A program made the position numbers and the translations under genes. A stretch of 64,000 nucleotides of DNA, taken from Crocinitomicaceae bacterium. Lineage in GTDB: Bacteria > Bacteroidota > Bacteroidia > Flavobacteriales_D > Crocinitomicaceae. Below, piece after piece: positions 52,708 to 61,978 of this stretch (positions within the stretch are counted from its first letter, which is position 1; each line of letters begins with the position of its first letter). Location of the stretch: contig JADJGJ010000004.1 in the NCBI GenBank assembly GCA_016708105.1, forward strand, positions 310,001-374,000, given 5' to 3'. Under the pieces are notes generated by a model. It had not been told where the DNA came from and ran no database searches. It was given only the letters and a program-made list of their open reading frames with translations.

Positions 52708-53921
52708 CACATACTGAAATAAAAGTATTAATGGTTGATGATGATGAAGAAGATTACATCATCACACGCGATATTATTTCAGAAATTGATCATCGTAAAT
52801 ATTCCATTCAATGGATTGGTGATTATGAAACCGGATTGACAGAAGTGATGAAACAAAATCATCATGTCTATCTTATTGATTACAATATTGGCGCAAAAAA
52901 TGGCATTGACCTAATTCGTGAGGCAAAAACAAAAGCCATGTTTGCACCATTCATTTTACTCACCGGGCAAAATGACATCAATATTGATAATAGTGCATTA
53001 GAAGTTGGGGCATCAGATTTTTTAGTGAAAGGTAAAATTGATTCACACGCACTGGAAACAAGCATTAGATACAGTATTGAACATGCACGTATTAAAGAAC
53101 AACAAAATCAACTTAACCAATATCTTGAAGACCGCATACGTGAGCGCACGGCTGTGTTGGAAGATGCAGTGACAGAACTCAATAAAACAAAAAAAGAACT
53201 CAGTGAAGCGTTGAGAAAGGAAAAGGAGTTGAATGAATTGAAATCACGTTTTGTTGCAACAACTTCGCATGAATTCCGCACACCCTTGGCTATGGTATTA
53301 TCATCATTATCTCTGGTGCAAAAATATGGTGAGCAAAATGATAAAGAAAATCAATTAAGACATATACTCAGAATTAAATCAGCTGTCAATCATCTCACTG
53401 ATTTATTAAATGATGTTTTATCTGTGAGCAAGCAAGACGAGGGTAAGCAGGTGGTAAAATATGAATCTTTTGATTTAACCTTATTGCTAAGTGAAGTACA
53501 ATCATCATTTCAACCCTTGCTCAAGAATGACCAAAAATTTAACGTACTCCATGAGGGCAACAAAACCATTGTCACTGATCTCAAAATATTGCACCAAATT
53601 TTGACTAACCTGGTAAGCAATGCCATTAAATTTTCACCCAAAGGAGGATCAGTTTTGTTGAGCGCGCGTGTAAACAATGAATACATTGAAATTACAGTAA
53701 GTGATCAGGGAATAGGTATTCCAAAAGAAGATCAGGAACATTTGTTTGGTCGTTTTTTCAGAGGCAGAAACGCCACCGCAATTCAGGGCACCGGTTTAGG
53801 GCTTAACATTGTTGCCAAAAATATTGAAATGCTCAATGGTGAAATAAGCTGTGAAAGCGACACCGGTAAAGGAACTACGTTTGTGGTGCGGTTGCCGCAG
53901 GGGCTTGTTGCGCAAGGGTGA
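52704..53921 (+). CDS. Receiver-histidine kinase hybrid protein
   Basis: 405 residues. An N-terminal receiver (VLMVDDDEEDY, phosphoacceptor Asp in YLIDYNIGAKNG, FLVKGKI), a coiled coil (ERTAVLEDAVTELNKTKKEL), HisKA with TSHEFRTPLAMVLSSL and HATPase with DQGIGIPKED and GTGLGLNIV. It is soluble, with no membrane helix. It probably takes phosphate signals from the neighbouring kinase or receiver and passes them on. It overlaps the preceding gene by four bases, so translation is coupled. Confidence 0.92.
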   Translation: MTHTEIKVLMVDDDEEDYIITRDIISEIDHRKYSIQWIGDYETGLTEVMKQNHHVYLIDYNIGAKNGIDLIREAKTKAMFAPFILLTGQNDINIDNSALEVGASDFLVKGKIDSHALETSIRYSIEHARIKEQQNQLNQYLEDRIRERTAVLEDAVTELNKTKKELSEALRKEKELNELKSRFVATTSHEFRTPLAMVLSSLSLVQKYGEQNDKENQLRHILRIKSAVNHLTDLLNDVLSVSKQDEGKQVVKYESFDLTLLLSEVQSSFQPLLKNDQKFNVLHEGNKTIVTDLKILHQILTNLVSNAIKFSPKGGSVLLSARVNNEYIEITVSDQGIGIPKEDQEHLFGRFFRGRNATAIQGTGLGLNIVAKNIEMLNGEISCESDTGKGTTFVVRLPQGLVAQG

Positions 53922-54010
53922 GAGTAAGGAAGAACATCATATAGCCGTTTTTCAAAATCACGAACTGTCATTTCTCAACCAATTAGAATAACATCACCAA
54001 GTGTCAACCA

Positions 54011-54607
54011 TCACTCTTTAACCAACTTATTTATTTTAGGCTGCACAATCCACACACCAATTGGGTAAAACCAAAGCAGAAAAAATTCTGAGGCAAAATC
54101 TTCAAACTTCACTTCACGCTGCAATTCAGCTGTTTTTAATGTTTTGGCTAAAAAAAATAGTGAGTGAAAAATTCCAAACATTGAAAGTAGATGGAGAGGA
54201 AGAATGAGCGCTACCAAACCACCTGCTTGAGCCAACCCAGATGATCTTGCATGTGTCATGACTTCATTGAAAAGATTACTTATAAGCAGCAAGAAAATAA
54301 TCATATAGATGAGCGGAATAAAAAAGAATATCTTGAAGCGTAGTACATTCATCTTAATTTGCTGAGGTATTTTTTTCTGCAGACCAATGGCCACTGACCA
54401 AAACCAACCAAAAAAAACAGCAGTAAAAATTGTCATGAAGATGGGAAAGTATTTGAAATACTTGAATAAGCTAATTGGTTTGCCGGGCACGTGATGACTA
54501 ACTTCTGAAAAAAATGAAACCATCATGACCACTTGAAATATTAGCGGTATGCCAAGTAATAAAATAAATAATTGCCAATGCTTTGCTTTTAAAAAGAAGG
54601 TTGTCAT
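54011..54607 (-). CDS. Hypothetical membrane protein, four to five helices, 198 aa
   Basis: Hydrophobic segments: LFILLLGIPLIFQVVMMVSF, IFMTIFTAVFFGWFWSVAIG, IFFFIPLIYMIIFLLLISNL, LVALILPLHLLSMFGIFHSL, and a final FFLLWFYPIGVWIVQPKIN. That last block (LWFYPIGVWIVQPKIN) recurs at the C terminus of many Bacteroidota membrane proteins of unknown role. No catalytic residues visible. It is monocistronic. Confidence 0.7.
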   Translation of the reverse strand: MTTFFLKAKHWQLFILLLGIPLIFQVVMMVSFFSEVSHHVPGKPISLFKYFKYFPIFMTIFTAVFFGWFWSVAIGLQKKIPQQIKMNVLRFKIFFFIPLIYMIIFLLLISNLFNEVMTHARSSGLAQAGGLVALILPLHLLSMFGIFHSLFFLAKTLKTAELQREVKFEDFASEFFLLWFYPIGVWIVQPKINKLVKE

Positions 54608-54699
54608 GCGACTTTTCTTTGGGTTGTTTTATGTTTTTGAATTCTTTTTTATTCACTGATGTCAAAAATGATATGCAATGAAATTAGCATTACAAGATA

Positions 54700-55422
54700 C
54701 TATTTTTTATCCAAAATTTCTACTATCAAGCTACCTATTTCTGATCCTTTGGTGAGTGTCATCATGTGTGAGCCGCCTTCAATGAGGTAATCGTAGTCTA
54801 CATTTCTTGCCGGAATTGTTCTGTCTTCATCACCATGTATATGAATAATTTCATCAGAATAGTTGATCCGTTGCCATTCCAAAATCATGGTAATGGTTCG
54901 CTTGAAAAAAAGCGGATCTTTGTCTTCAAGCATAGATATAAATGTTTTTTTTTGATTTTTTCTGTCAGGTTCAACAATGGGCTGCAGAAATAGGGCTCCT
55001 TTTTTACACATATCTTCTGATACCAATTGGTAAATTGGCAAATATTCTTGTAACAGATATCTATCCGGTAATTCAGCTCTACACTTTGCGCTAGAAATAA
55101 TGATGGTCTTTTCTGGTTTATGAAATTCATTCATCTCAACGGCTAACATACCGCCCAATGAAACGCCAATCAAAATATATTTGCTACTTGTGTCAACCTG
55201 ATTAAAAAGCACACCCGCATATTCTGACATGGTCATGCCCTCTTCAGGAATACCATGCTGAACATGGATGAGACTATATTGATTAGGCAAATGCAAACTA
55301 TCAAATATCCTATAATCTGAACCTTGACCGGGAATAAGGTAAACATTTGTTTTGTCTGATTCAGCATAAACCTGATTCAAATAAACAGATGAAAAAATAA
55401 CAAGCAGAAAATTTTTGATCAC
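54700..55422 (-). CDS. Exported alpha/beta hydrolase
   Basis: 240 residues from a GTG at 55422, which begins the signal peptide MIKNFLLVIFSSVYLNQVYA; an ATG at 55485 would add 21 residues ahead of it and is the alternative. The fold has LIPGQGSDYRIFDS, the nucleophile elbow GVSLGG, the acidic residue in HGDEDRTIP and the histidine in EGGSHMMTL, so the triad looks complete. Substrate unknown: lipids or esters are possible. Expected in the periplasm. Confidence 0.75.
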   Translation of the reverse strand: MIKNFLLVIFSSVYLNQVYAESDKTNVYLIPGQGSDYRIFDSLHLPNQYSLIHVQHGIPEEGMTMSEYAGVLFNQVDTSSKYILIGVSLGGMLAVEMNEFHKPEKTIIISSAKCRAELPDRYLLQEYLPIYQLVSEDMCKKGALFLQPIVEPDRKNQKKTFISMLEDKDPLFFKRTITMILEWQRINYSDEIIHIHGDEDRTIPARNVDYDYLIEGGSHMMTLTKGSEIGSLIVEILDKK

Positions 55423-55728
55423 AACTTCTATTTGGGTAAATGGATATTCATTCAAACGACTTTGGGGCAGAATTATTGTTGTCAAGAGCGGATATTGGAA
55501 TTTGATAAAGGAGACATAATTGGCAGATTACTCTTCCCGTGTTTAAGTTCAAATAGTGTCCAAAAATAACTCCGGCGTAAACTGTGACTAACAATTTGAT
55601 TTATCATTAACATGGATTTTACAAATGGGGTAAAACTAACGCGGAAAGCCAATTACATTCATTGAGCAGAACTATTACATTCCTCATTCCGTAATATTTT
55701 TGTACCTTAGCACAAAGCCCCGCAACCT

Positions 55729-56553
55729 ATGAAGCTGAACGTATTGATTGTTTTACTTTTCTCATCTCTGATAGTGAATGCACAATTTGTAGATGAGTTT
55801 AACCGGAATCAAAATCGCCGACAAAACGAAAAACGTTTTTCAGAACAACGCAATTGGGGTGACGCCATTTGGAGCCCGAATGCCAGTATGCACCGCCCTA
55901 TTGGTTGGTTTATTAATCCGGGCATTACTTACATGATGGGTAATTCAGCAGATGATAAAAACCGTGCCTACGAATTAACCCCAAGTGGATTACCAGGGTA
56001 TTTTATTGAGGCAGGCATGGAGCACCTTTTTCCTAAAGCAAAAAAAATTGTTCACTATTTTGATTGGGGACTTGGTGTAAAACATTTTGGTGGACAAGAA
56101 AAATACAGTATTGAAGGGGTTGAACCTACCCGAGGTCAATTCAATTTTGGAAGCGCATTTGCGCACGCTGGTATTCACAACGTATGGCAACTCAACTTGT
56201 ATAATTTCATTGATCAATCTATTGGGTTTAATTTAGATTATCGCATTTATGGTGGCAAAGATGATGAAAATTATCTCTCACCACTGGCCGCAGACAATCA
56301 AGGTAAATTATTGGTACAACTTCATTATACCCTGGGTTTTGGATATAAGGTTGAAGATGGTTTTTTTATTGTACCAACTATTCAAACTCCAATTTTTACG
56401 GCGGTAAGTTTTGATGGCTTTAATCCATCACATCATTGGTTTAGCAGCAGATATCAACCATTAATATTTACTATAAAATTTGGTTGGTTGTTCCCTAAAA
56501 AAGGATGCACCCCGGTTGAAAAAAATGATGGGGTGAATGAAGATAAAATCTAA
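55729..56553 (+). CDS. Hypothetical outer-membrane-type protein, 274 aa
   Basis: Signal peptide VLIVLLFSSLIVNAQ, then a basic N-terminal stretch (RNQNRRQNEKRFSEQRNW) and strand-rich aromatic sequence (AKKIVHYFDWGLGVKHFGG, SAFAHAGIHNVWQLNLYNF, HYTLGFGYKVEDGFFIVPT, FTIKFGWLFP), consistent with a small beta-barrel. No named family recognised. A TACCTTAG box at 55702-55709 lies close to the ATG. holB follows after 47 bases. Confidence 0.65.
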   Translation: MKLNVLIVLLFSSLIVNAQFVDEFNRNQNRRQNEKRFSEQRNWGDAIWSPNASMHRPIGWFINPGITYMMGNSADDKNRAYELTPSGLPGYFIEAGMEHLFPKAKKIVHYFDWGLGVKHFGGQEKYSIEGVEPTRGQFNFGSAFAHAGIHNVWQLNLYNFIDQSIGFNLDYRIYGGKDDENYLSPLAADNQGKLLVQLHYTLGFGYKVEDGFFIVPTIQTPIFTAVSFDGFNPSHHWFSSRYQPLIFTIKFGWLFPKKGCTPVEKNDGVNEDKI

Positions 56554-56600
56554 TTGCGTTGCTTGAGCGAGGTTCAATCAATTTCATCTAAATTTGAGCC

Positions 56601-57737
56601 ATGCAATTTGCCAACATTCCCGGAAATGAAAAGGAAAAAAACGCCTTGTTATATCAGGCACGTGAAGGACGTGTAAGCCATGCACAATTATTTTTAGGTC
56701 CTGATGGATCAGCCAAATTTGCCTTGGCATGGGCATTTGCCAAATATTTATTGTGTGATAATCCACAAAGCAACGACGCTTGCGGAACCTGTGCATCATG
56801 CCACAAAGTAAGCAAACTGATTCACCCTGATTTGCATTTTGTTTTTCCGGTTGTGTTATCAGCGGACAAAGATGACAAGGTAAAATCATCTGATGACCGC
56901 TTGATACAATGGAATGATTTTGTTTTAAAAAACCCGTATTTCAGTTTGAATATGTGGCAAGAATTCACTGAATCATTGGGAAAAGAACCGGTGATTGGCG
57001 TTGAAGAAAGCCGGTCTATTTTGCAAAAACTTTCACTTAAATCATACAGCGGAAAATACAAGCTCATGGTGCTTTGGCTGCCTGAAAAAATGAATCAGGC
57101 GGCAGCAAATAAATTATTAAAAATGCTGGAAGAGCCGCCTGAAGAAACTTTGTTTTTATTGTTGTGTGACAATATGGAGAATATTTTACCAACCATTATT
57201 TCACGCACGCAAATGCTGAAAATTTCTCCCTTTACGTCAGATGAAATTGCAGGATATCTTGAAGGGCATTTCAGTGCTGATCCATCCGTTTCATACTCTA
57301 TTGCCGGCCTTGCACAAGGCAGTATGGTTGAGGCTATTCAAATGATTACCGGAGATGAAAATCAACACGTGTATTTTGACTTGTTCGTAAAAATGATGCG
57401 CACCGCCTACGCAGCTAACGGTCTTGACTTAATGAGTGTAAGTGAAGAAATTGCCGCACTAAACAAAGAGCAACAGAAAAATTTTTTACGCTACGGTTTG
57501 CATCTTTTTAGAGAGAGTATCATGCTCAATTATATGAAAGGTGAACTGGTGAATTTGCGCAATGAAGAACGCGCTTTTTTAGACAAATTTGCCCGGTTTA
57601 TCAATAACCAAAACATTGTTGCATTGAATGAAGAATTTAATAAAGCCCACTATCATTTAGAAAGAAATGCCAATGCAAAAGTGCTTTTTACCGATCTTTT
57701 AATTAAACTTACCAAACTAATTCGCAAAGGCGTTTGA
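56601..57737 (+). CDS. holB: DNA polymerase III subunit delta' of the clamp loader
   Basis: 378 residues. AAA+-like clamp-loader subunit. The region after Met1 has AQLFLGPDGSAKFALAWAFA in place of a Walker A with GxxGxGK (GPDGSAKF is degenerate, as is normal for delta'), CGTCASCHKVSKLIHPDLHF (zinc-binding cysteines CxxC..C), a NKLLKMLEEPPEETLFLLLC block (sensor region SRC-like ISRTQ), and a helical C-terminal domain. It loads the sliding clamp. The stop overlaps a possible TTG of the next frame, whose real start I place at 57752. Confidence 0.9.
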   Translation: MQFANIPGNEKEKNALLYQAREGRVSHAQLFLGPDGSAKFALAWAFAKYLLCDNPQSNDACGTCASCHKVSKLIHPDLHFVFPVVLSADKDDKVKSSDDRLIQWNDFVLKNPYFSLNMWQEFTESLGKEPVIGVEESRSILQKLSLKSYSGKYKLMVLWLPEKMNQAAANKLLKMLEEPPEETLFLLLCDNMENILPTIISRTQMLKISPFTSDEIAGYLEGHFSADPSVSYSIAGLAQGSMVEAIQMITGDENQHVYFDLFVKMMRTAYAANGLDLMSVSEEIAALNKEQQKNFLRYGLHLFRESIMLNYMKGELVNLRNEERAFLDKFARFINNQNIVALNEEFNKAHYHLERNANAKVLFTDLLIKLTKLIRKGV

Positions 57738-57751
57738 TAAACCCGTTTGTT

Positions 57752-58951
57752 ATGAAAAATTTTTTACCCCTTTTGGTTGGTTGTCTTTTGGCTCAGCAAC
57801 TCACAGCGCAGGTTTTATCTGCAGATGAATTAAAACAAAAACAAATTTTCACCTCTGTTGAAGAGGCAAATAAAAATCCGCAAGCCGTTTACCGACTCAA
57901 TTTGTCAAACCAAAATCTGGCTGAAGTGCCGGCTGAAATTTTCAGCTTTGTGAACCTGAATGAATTAAATCTTTCAAATAACAATATCACCCAATTGCCT
58001 AATGATATTGAAAAACTGAGCAACCTTCAAATTCTTGAATTACATCACAATGAACTGCTCACCTTACCTACAGGTTTTGGCGCCCTAATTCATGTACACA
58101 CGCTGAGTTTGAATAATAATAAATTAATTTCTCTGCCTGAGTCATTTGGAAATTTAGATAAGCTGATTAGGCTTGATCTCAATTTTAATAATTTGAGAAA
58201 ATTGCCAGAATCAATCTGCTTTATGGATTCTTTGAAAATTATTGATCTCTATGTAAACGATCTTGAAAAATTACCAAAAAACATTGGCTCACTTCAAAAT
58301 CTCACTGATTTGTATGTGGGCAGCAATCGTCTTTTAAAATTGCCTGCAAGCATTGGCAATCTTTCAAAACTTTCCATTTTAGATGTTGGTGATAATCAAC
58401 TTAAATCATTACCTGACGAACTGTGTTTGCTCACCAACCTTGAATATCTTTTCATTTTTGAAAACAAACTCACTTCATTACCTGAAGATATTGGTAAACT
58501 CACCATGCTCACTGAACTTGATGTTAATGGAAATCAGTTAAGCTCATTACCTGAATCTATTGCTGAAATGACCAATTTGGTTGAACTAAACTTAGATGTG
58601 AATGCGTTTACGGAATTTCCAACCGTGATATTAAAATTAACCCAACTTGAAACACTGGGCTTATCATACAATTTTATCAGCAGTTTACCTGAAAATATCA
58701 ATCTGCTTGTAAACCTTCAGGCTATTACCCTAGATGATAATCCCATCAGTGCGTTTCCTGAAAATTTTTGGGCATTAAAAAATTTAGTTTCATTAGATAT
58801 TTCTGGTACAAAAATTAATGCGGTGCCGGTTAAAATATCTTATCTTGAAAATTTACAAGAATTAGATATCAGCGGACTGCAGTTGACAAAAGAACAACTG
58901 GAATCATTTCAGAAATATTTGGTTAATCCCAACGTTCAGGTAAGGCTTTAA
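57752..58951 (+). CDS. Secreted leucine-rich repeat protein
   Basis: 399 residues from ATG 57752, which begins a signal peptide (LPLLVGCLLAQQLTA). About fifteen tandem 23-residue leucine-rich repeats follow, all of the form 'L..LP..I..L.NL..L.L..N.L' (LPNDIEKLSNLQILELHHNE, LPESFGNLDKLIRLDLNFNN), ending with a capping segment. This is a solenoid for protein binding. Its export means it acts outside the cytoplasm. It follows holB by 14 bases and is followed by the phosphoesterase after two bases, so transcription is shared while functions seem unrelated. Confidence 0.85.
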   Translation: MKNFLPLLVGCLLAQQLTAQVLSADELKQKQIFTSVEEANKNPQAVYRLNLSNQNLAEVPAEIFSFVNLNELNLSNNNITQLPNDIEKLSNLQILELHHNELLTLPTGFGALIHVHTLSLNNNKLISLPESFGNLDKLIRLDLNFNNLRKLPESICFMDSLKIIDLYVNDLEKLPKNIGSLQNLTDLYVGSNRLLKLPASIGNLSKLSILDVGDNQLKSLPDELCLLTNLEYLFIFENKLTSLPEDIGKLTMLTELDVNGNQLSSLPESIAEMTNLVELNLDVNAFTEFPTVILKLTQLETLGLSYNFISSLPENINLLVNLQAITLDDNPISAFPENFWALKNLVSLDISGTKINAVPVKISYLENLQELDISGLQLTKEQLESFQKYLVNPNVQVRL

Positions 58952-58953
58952 AG

Positions 58954-59793
58954 ATGCATAAAAATTTCGGCATCGTTATTATTTTGTTCGTGATGTCAGC
59001 CTGTGGAGGCGCCGGTAATCAAAATAGCGCCACCCCCACAATACCCAAAGACTCGGCAATCATGAGATTTGCAGTTGCCGGACATGTTTATGGAAACCCT
59101 GATACATATACCTTATCTATCTATCCTCCCTTTTTAGAACAATTAAAAAAAGATGACAAAAGCTACACGTTTGATTATCTTTTTTTGACCGGCGATGTTG
59201 CGGCAAAACCAACAGACACTAATTGGATGAACGTTGAAAACGAACTGCGGCAATTGTCTATTCCTTATTTTATTGCGCCCGGAAATCATGATGGTGGTGA
59301 TTATTTTTTAGAACACATTCAAAAATCACCGTATTGTTTTTTCAGTGAAAACAAAAATCATTTCATTGTACTCAACACAACAAATAATGGTTGGACAACC
59401 AATCAACAACAAACCGACACGCTGCAAAAAGTGCTCTCCACAATCAGAGATAGTACAGATAAAATTTTTGTATTTACGCACCAGCTTTGGTGGTTGAAAG
59501 ATGCACCCGATTCATTTGCACTAGATAGCATAAGACCAAATTCGTACGCTGCGTTTGATGGTAAAGAAAATTTTTGGGAAAACGCCTTTCCCTACTTTGA
59601 CAGCACCGGTTGCGAAACCTGGTTTTTTGCCGGTGACGTGGGCTCACATCATTCGCTTGTGGCGTATTATGAAGATCATTACCAACACTTCCATTTCTAC
59701 GCAAGTGGTATGGGCGGTGGCGCTGATGATAATTATTTGCATGTAGCTTTATTTGAAGATGGCAGAATAGAAATCACCAAAGTGAAATTTTGA
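58954..59793 (+). CDS. Calcineurin-like metallophosphoesterase lipoprotein
   Basis: 279 residues. Lipoprotein signal FGIVIILFVMSACGG. The metallophosphatase signatures are in order: the first motif is AVAGHVYGN in place of the usual DxH (RFAVAGH), then LTGDVAAKP (GD), APGNHDGGD (GNHD), VFTHQLWWL (H), and FAGDVGSHHS (GHxH-like). The missing first Asp in the 'DxH' position is unusual, though it could be replaced by other ligands. Probably outer-membrane anchored and acting on phosphoesters in the periplasm or outside. Confidence 0.8.
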   Translation: MHKNFGIVIILFVMSACGGAGNQNSATPTIPKDSAIMRFAVAGHVYGNPDTYTLSIYPPFLEQLKKDDKSYTFDYLFLTGDVAAKPTDTNWMNVENELRQLSIPYFIAPGNHDGGDYFLEHIQKSPYCFFSENKNHFIVLNTTNNGWTTNQQQTDTLQKVLSTIRDSTDKIFVFTHQLWWLKDAPDSFALDSIRPNSYAAFDGKENFWENAFPYFDSTGCETWFFAGDVGSHHSLVAYYEDHYQHFHFYASGMGGGADDNYLHVALFEDGRIEITKVKF

Positions 59794-59877
59794 TTTCTCA
59801 TCAACCTGAATTCTTGAACTAAAACTAAGAGAATGCAAACTTCAATTTAAATTATAGCTTTCCTGTTGCCCTCTATC

Positions 59878-60375
59878 ACCAGCTGACGCGAACATCGTGC
59901 TCGTGCCCATCACCCCAATCATGAAATCAAACATCAAGTATTATTCTCTCCCAATCCCGAAGGGATGACATTATACTAACTCAAACACTATGTGAATCCC
60001 GAATCCCGAAGGGATGAAATAATCTCGCGGTTACACCAGCTGACGCAATCATCTTGCTTGTGCCCATCACCTGAAACATAAAATCAAACATCAAGTATTT
60101 GTCTCCCCAATCCCGAAGGGATGACATTATACTAACTCAAACACTATCTGAATCCCGAATCCCGAAGGGATGAAATGATCACCCGGTTACACCAGCTGAC
60201 GCAATCATCGTGCTTGTGCCCATCACCTGAAACATAAAATCAAACATCAAGTATTTGTCTCCCCAATCCCGAAGGGATGACATTATACTAACTCCAACAC
60301 TATATGAATCCCGAATCCCGAAGGGATGAAATGATCACCCGGTTACTCGCGCTGACGCAATCATCTTGCTTGTGC
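59878..60375. repeat. Array of 156-bp tandem repeats with CCCGAAGGG hairpins
   Basis: The gene-free stretch 59794-60481 (688 bases) is mostly a tandem repeat of 156 bases in a little over three copies, marked by GGTTAC at 60029, 60185 and 60341 and by CAGCTGACGC near 59880, 60037 and 60193. Each copy carries two ATCCC-GAA-GGGAT hairpins, six in all. Copies are over 95% alike by eye. It is not a CRISPR array because spacing and 'spacers' are identical. No frame or tRNA is seen. Confidence 0.85.
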
Positions 60376-60481
60376 CCTCTGCCAACCATTACAAAAATTC
60401 CATTAATTCACGCTGAGTCTTCTCGCACCAGAATCAACAAAGAGATAAAACCGTAACTTTACGGCTTAATAAAAAACAAAC

Positions 60482-61978
60482 ATGGGTTGCGGAACCTGCA
60501 CAACAGAAAACGGCGTACCGAAAGGATGCAAAAGTAACGGCCAATGCGGCGTAGTTGGCTGCGGCATGCTGGATGTGCATGACTGGTTAGCTGATATTGC
60601 ATTGCCGGGTGGTCAAAGCATCTATGATGTTGTTGAGATCAGATTTAAAAACGGGCGCAAATCATTTTACCGCAACATGAAAGACATTCCGCTGCAAGCA
60701 GGAGATGCTGTGGTGGTTGAAGCGAGTCCGGGGTTTGATATTGGAATTGTTTCTATTGTTGGTGAACTTGCACGCATTCAGGTCAGAAAAAAAAGTCCGG
60801 GTTTTAAACCGCACGAGGCGCGTAAAGTTTTGCGCAAAGCAAGTAAAGAAGATTTGTCACGCTGGAAAGATGCGCGCGCAAAAGAGCAGCAAACCATGTA
60901 TCGTTCACGTGAGCTTGCTTCGGAATTGGCACTTCAGATGAAAATTTCAGACGTTGAATACCAGGGCGACGCAACCAAGGCAACATTTTATTATACAGCA
61001 GAAGATCGGATTGATTTCAGACAATTAATTAAAGATTTGGCTGATGCTTTTAAAGTACGCATTGAGATGAAGCAGATTGGTGTTCGGCAAGAATCAGCCA
61101 GACTTGGCGGCATTGGTTCATGCGGGCGCGAATTGTGTTGTGCAACCTGGTTGACTGATTTTAGATCAGTTTCTACGGCCGCTGCGCGTTATCAGCAGCT
61201 ATCATTAAATCCTCAAAAACTTGCCGGACAATGTGGTAAATTGAAATGTTGTTTGAATTATGAACTGGATTCTTATTTAGATGCATTGAAAAAATTTCCG
61301 AATTCGGAAATTAAATTGCATACTGAAAAAGGGACTGCATTCCACATCAAAACAGATGTATTCAAACAACAAATGTGGTATTTGCAGGAAGAGCGTAAAG
61401 AAGATGTGACCACGACATCTATGGTGCCCTTGTCACCTGAAATTGTAAAAGAAATTATTGAAATGAATAAGGCAGGTAAAAAACCGGCCGACTTAAAAGC
61501 ATATCTCACTGAAGTGGAGGTTGAAGAACCTGACTATACCAATGTGGTTGGGCAAGACAGTTTGAACCGATTTGATAATGCGTTCAAAAAGAAGAAAAAG
61601 AAAAAGAAGAAATCAAAAAATCCAAATCAAACTCCACAACAACAGGGGCAGCAACAAGGGCAACAACAAAAACCTCAAGGTCAAGGTAATCAACAGGCAA
61701 GACAAGGTCAACCAAATAAAGGACAGCAAAACAAACCACAACAAGCAAAAAAAGATCAAACCAAACAGCCTGCGCAAAAACAAGGCGGAACTAATCAAAC
61801 GCAAAATAAAAAACAGTCCAACCAAAATCAACCTAAAAAGGGAAATGATCAAAACCCAAATCAACAGAAAAAGGCAAATGATCAAAACCGAAACCGGAAT
61901 AATAATCACCGCAACAACCGCCCAAAGCAAGACGGAAATTCAGGTAACACACAAAACAATGCAAAAAAAGATCAGTAA
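60482..61978 (+). CDS. ricT: RicT/PSP1-domain protein with Lys/Gln/Asn-rich tail
   Basis: 498 residues. The PSP1 core (about 1-260) shows the cysteine clusters of RicT/YaaT: CGTCTT near the N terminus, IGSCGRELCCATWLTDF and GQCGKLKCCLNYELDSY, which in Bacillus RicT bind an iron-sulfur centre in the Y-complex. Residues about 368-498 are a basic low-complexity tail (runs of Lys, then Gln- and Asn-rich), absent from the Bacillus protein. Known roles: RNA processing with RNase Y in Bacillus; in Bacteroidota the gene commonly precedes gldH. The 3' end overlaps gldH by 20 bases. Confidence 0.9.
   Translation: MGCGTCTTENGVPKGCKSNGQCGVVGCGMLDVHDWLADIALPGGQSIYDVVEIRFKNGRKSFYRNMKDIPLQAGDAVVVEASPGFDIGIVSIVGELARIQVRKKSPGFKPHEARKVLRKASKEDLSRWKDARAKEQQTMYRSRELASELALQMKISDVEYQGDATKATFYYTAEDRIDFRQLIKDLADAFKVRIEMKQIGVRQESARLGGIGSCGRELCCATWLTDFRSVSTAAARYQQLSLNPQKLAGQCGKLKCCLNYELDSYLDALKKFPNSEIKLHTEKGTAFHIKTDVFKQQMWYLQEERKEDVTTTSMVPLSPEIVKEIIEMNKAGKKPADLKAYLTEVEVEEPDYTNVVGQDSLNRFDNAFKKKKKKKKKSKNPNQTPQQQGQQQGQQQKPQGQGNQQARQGQPNKGQQNKPQQAKKDQTKQPAQKQGGTNQTQNKKQSNQNQPKKGNDQNPNQQKKANDQNRNRNNNHRNNRPKQDGNSGNTQNNAKKDQ

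Noticed and set aside
59941..60330. Regular CCCGAAGGG repeats that might be taken for a CRISPR array
   Set aside because: Repeat motifs are 13 bases and unevenly spaced, and the sequences between them are identical from unit to unit. It is a 156-bp tandem repeat, not repeat-spacer.
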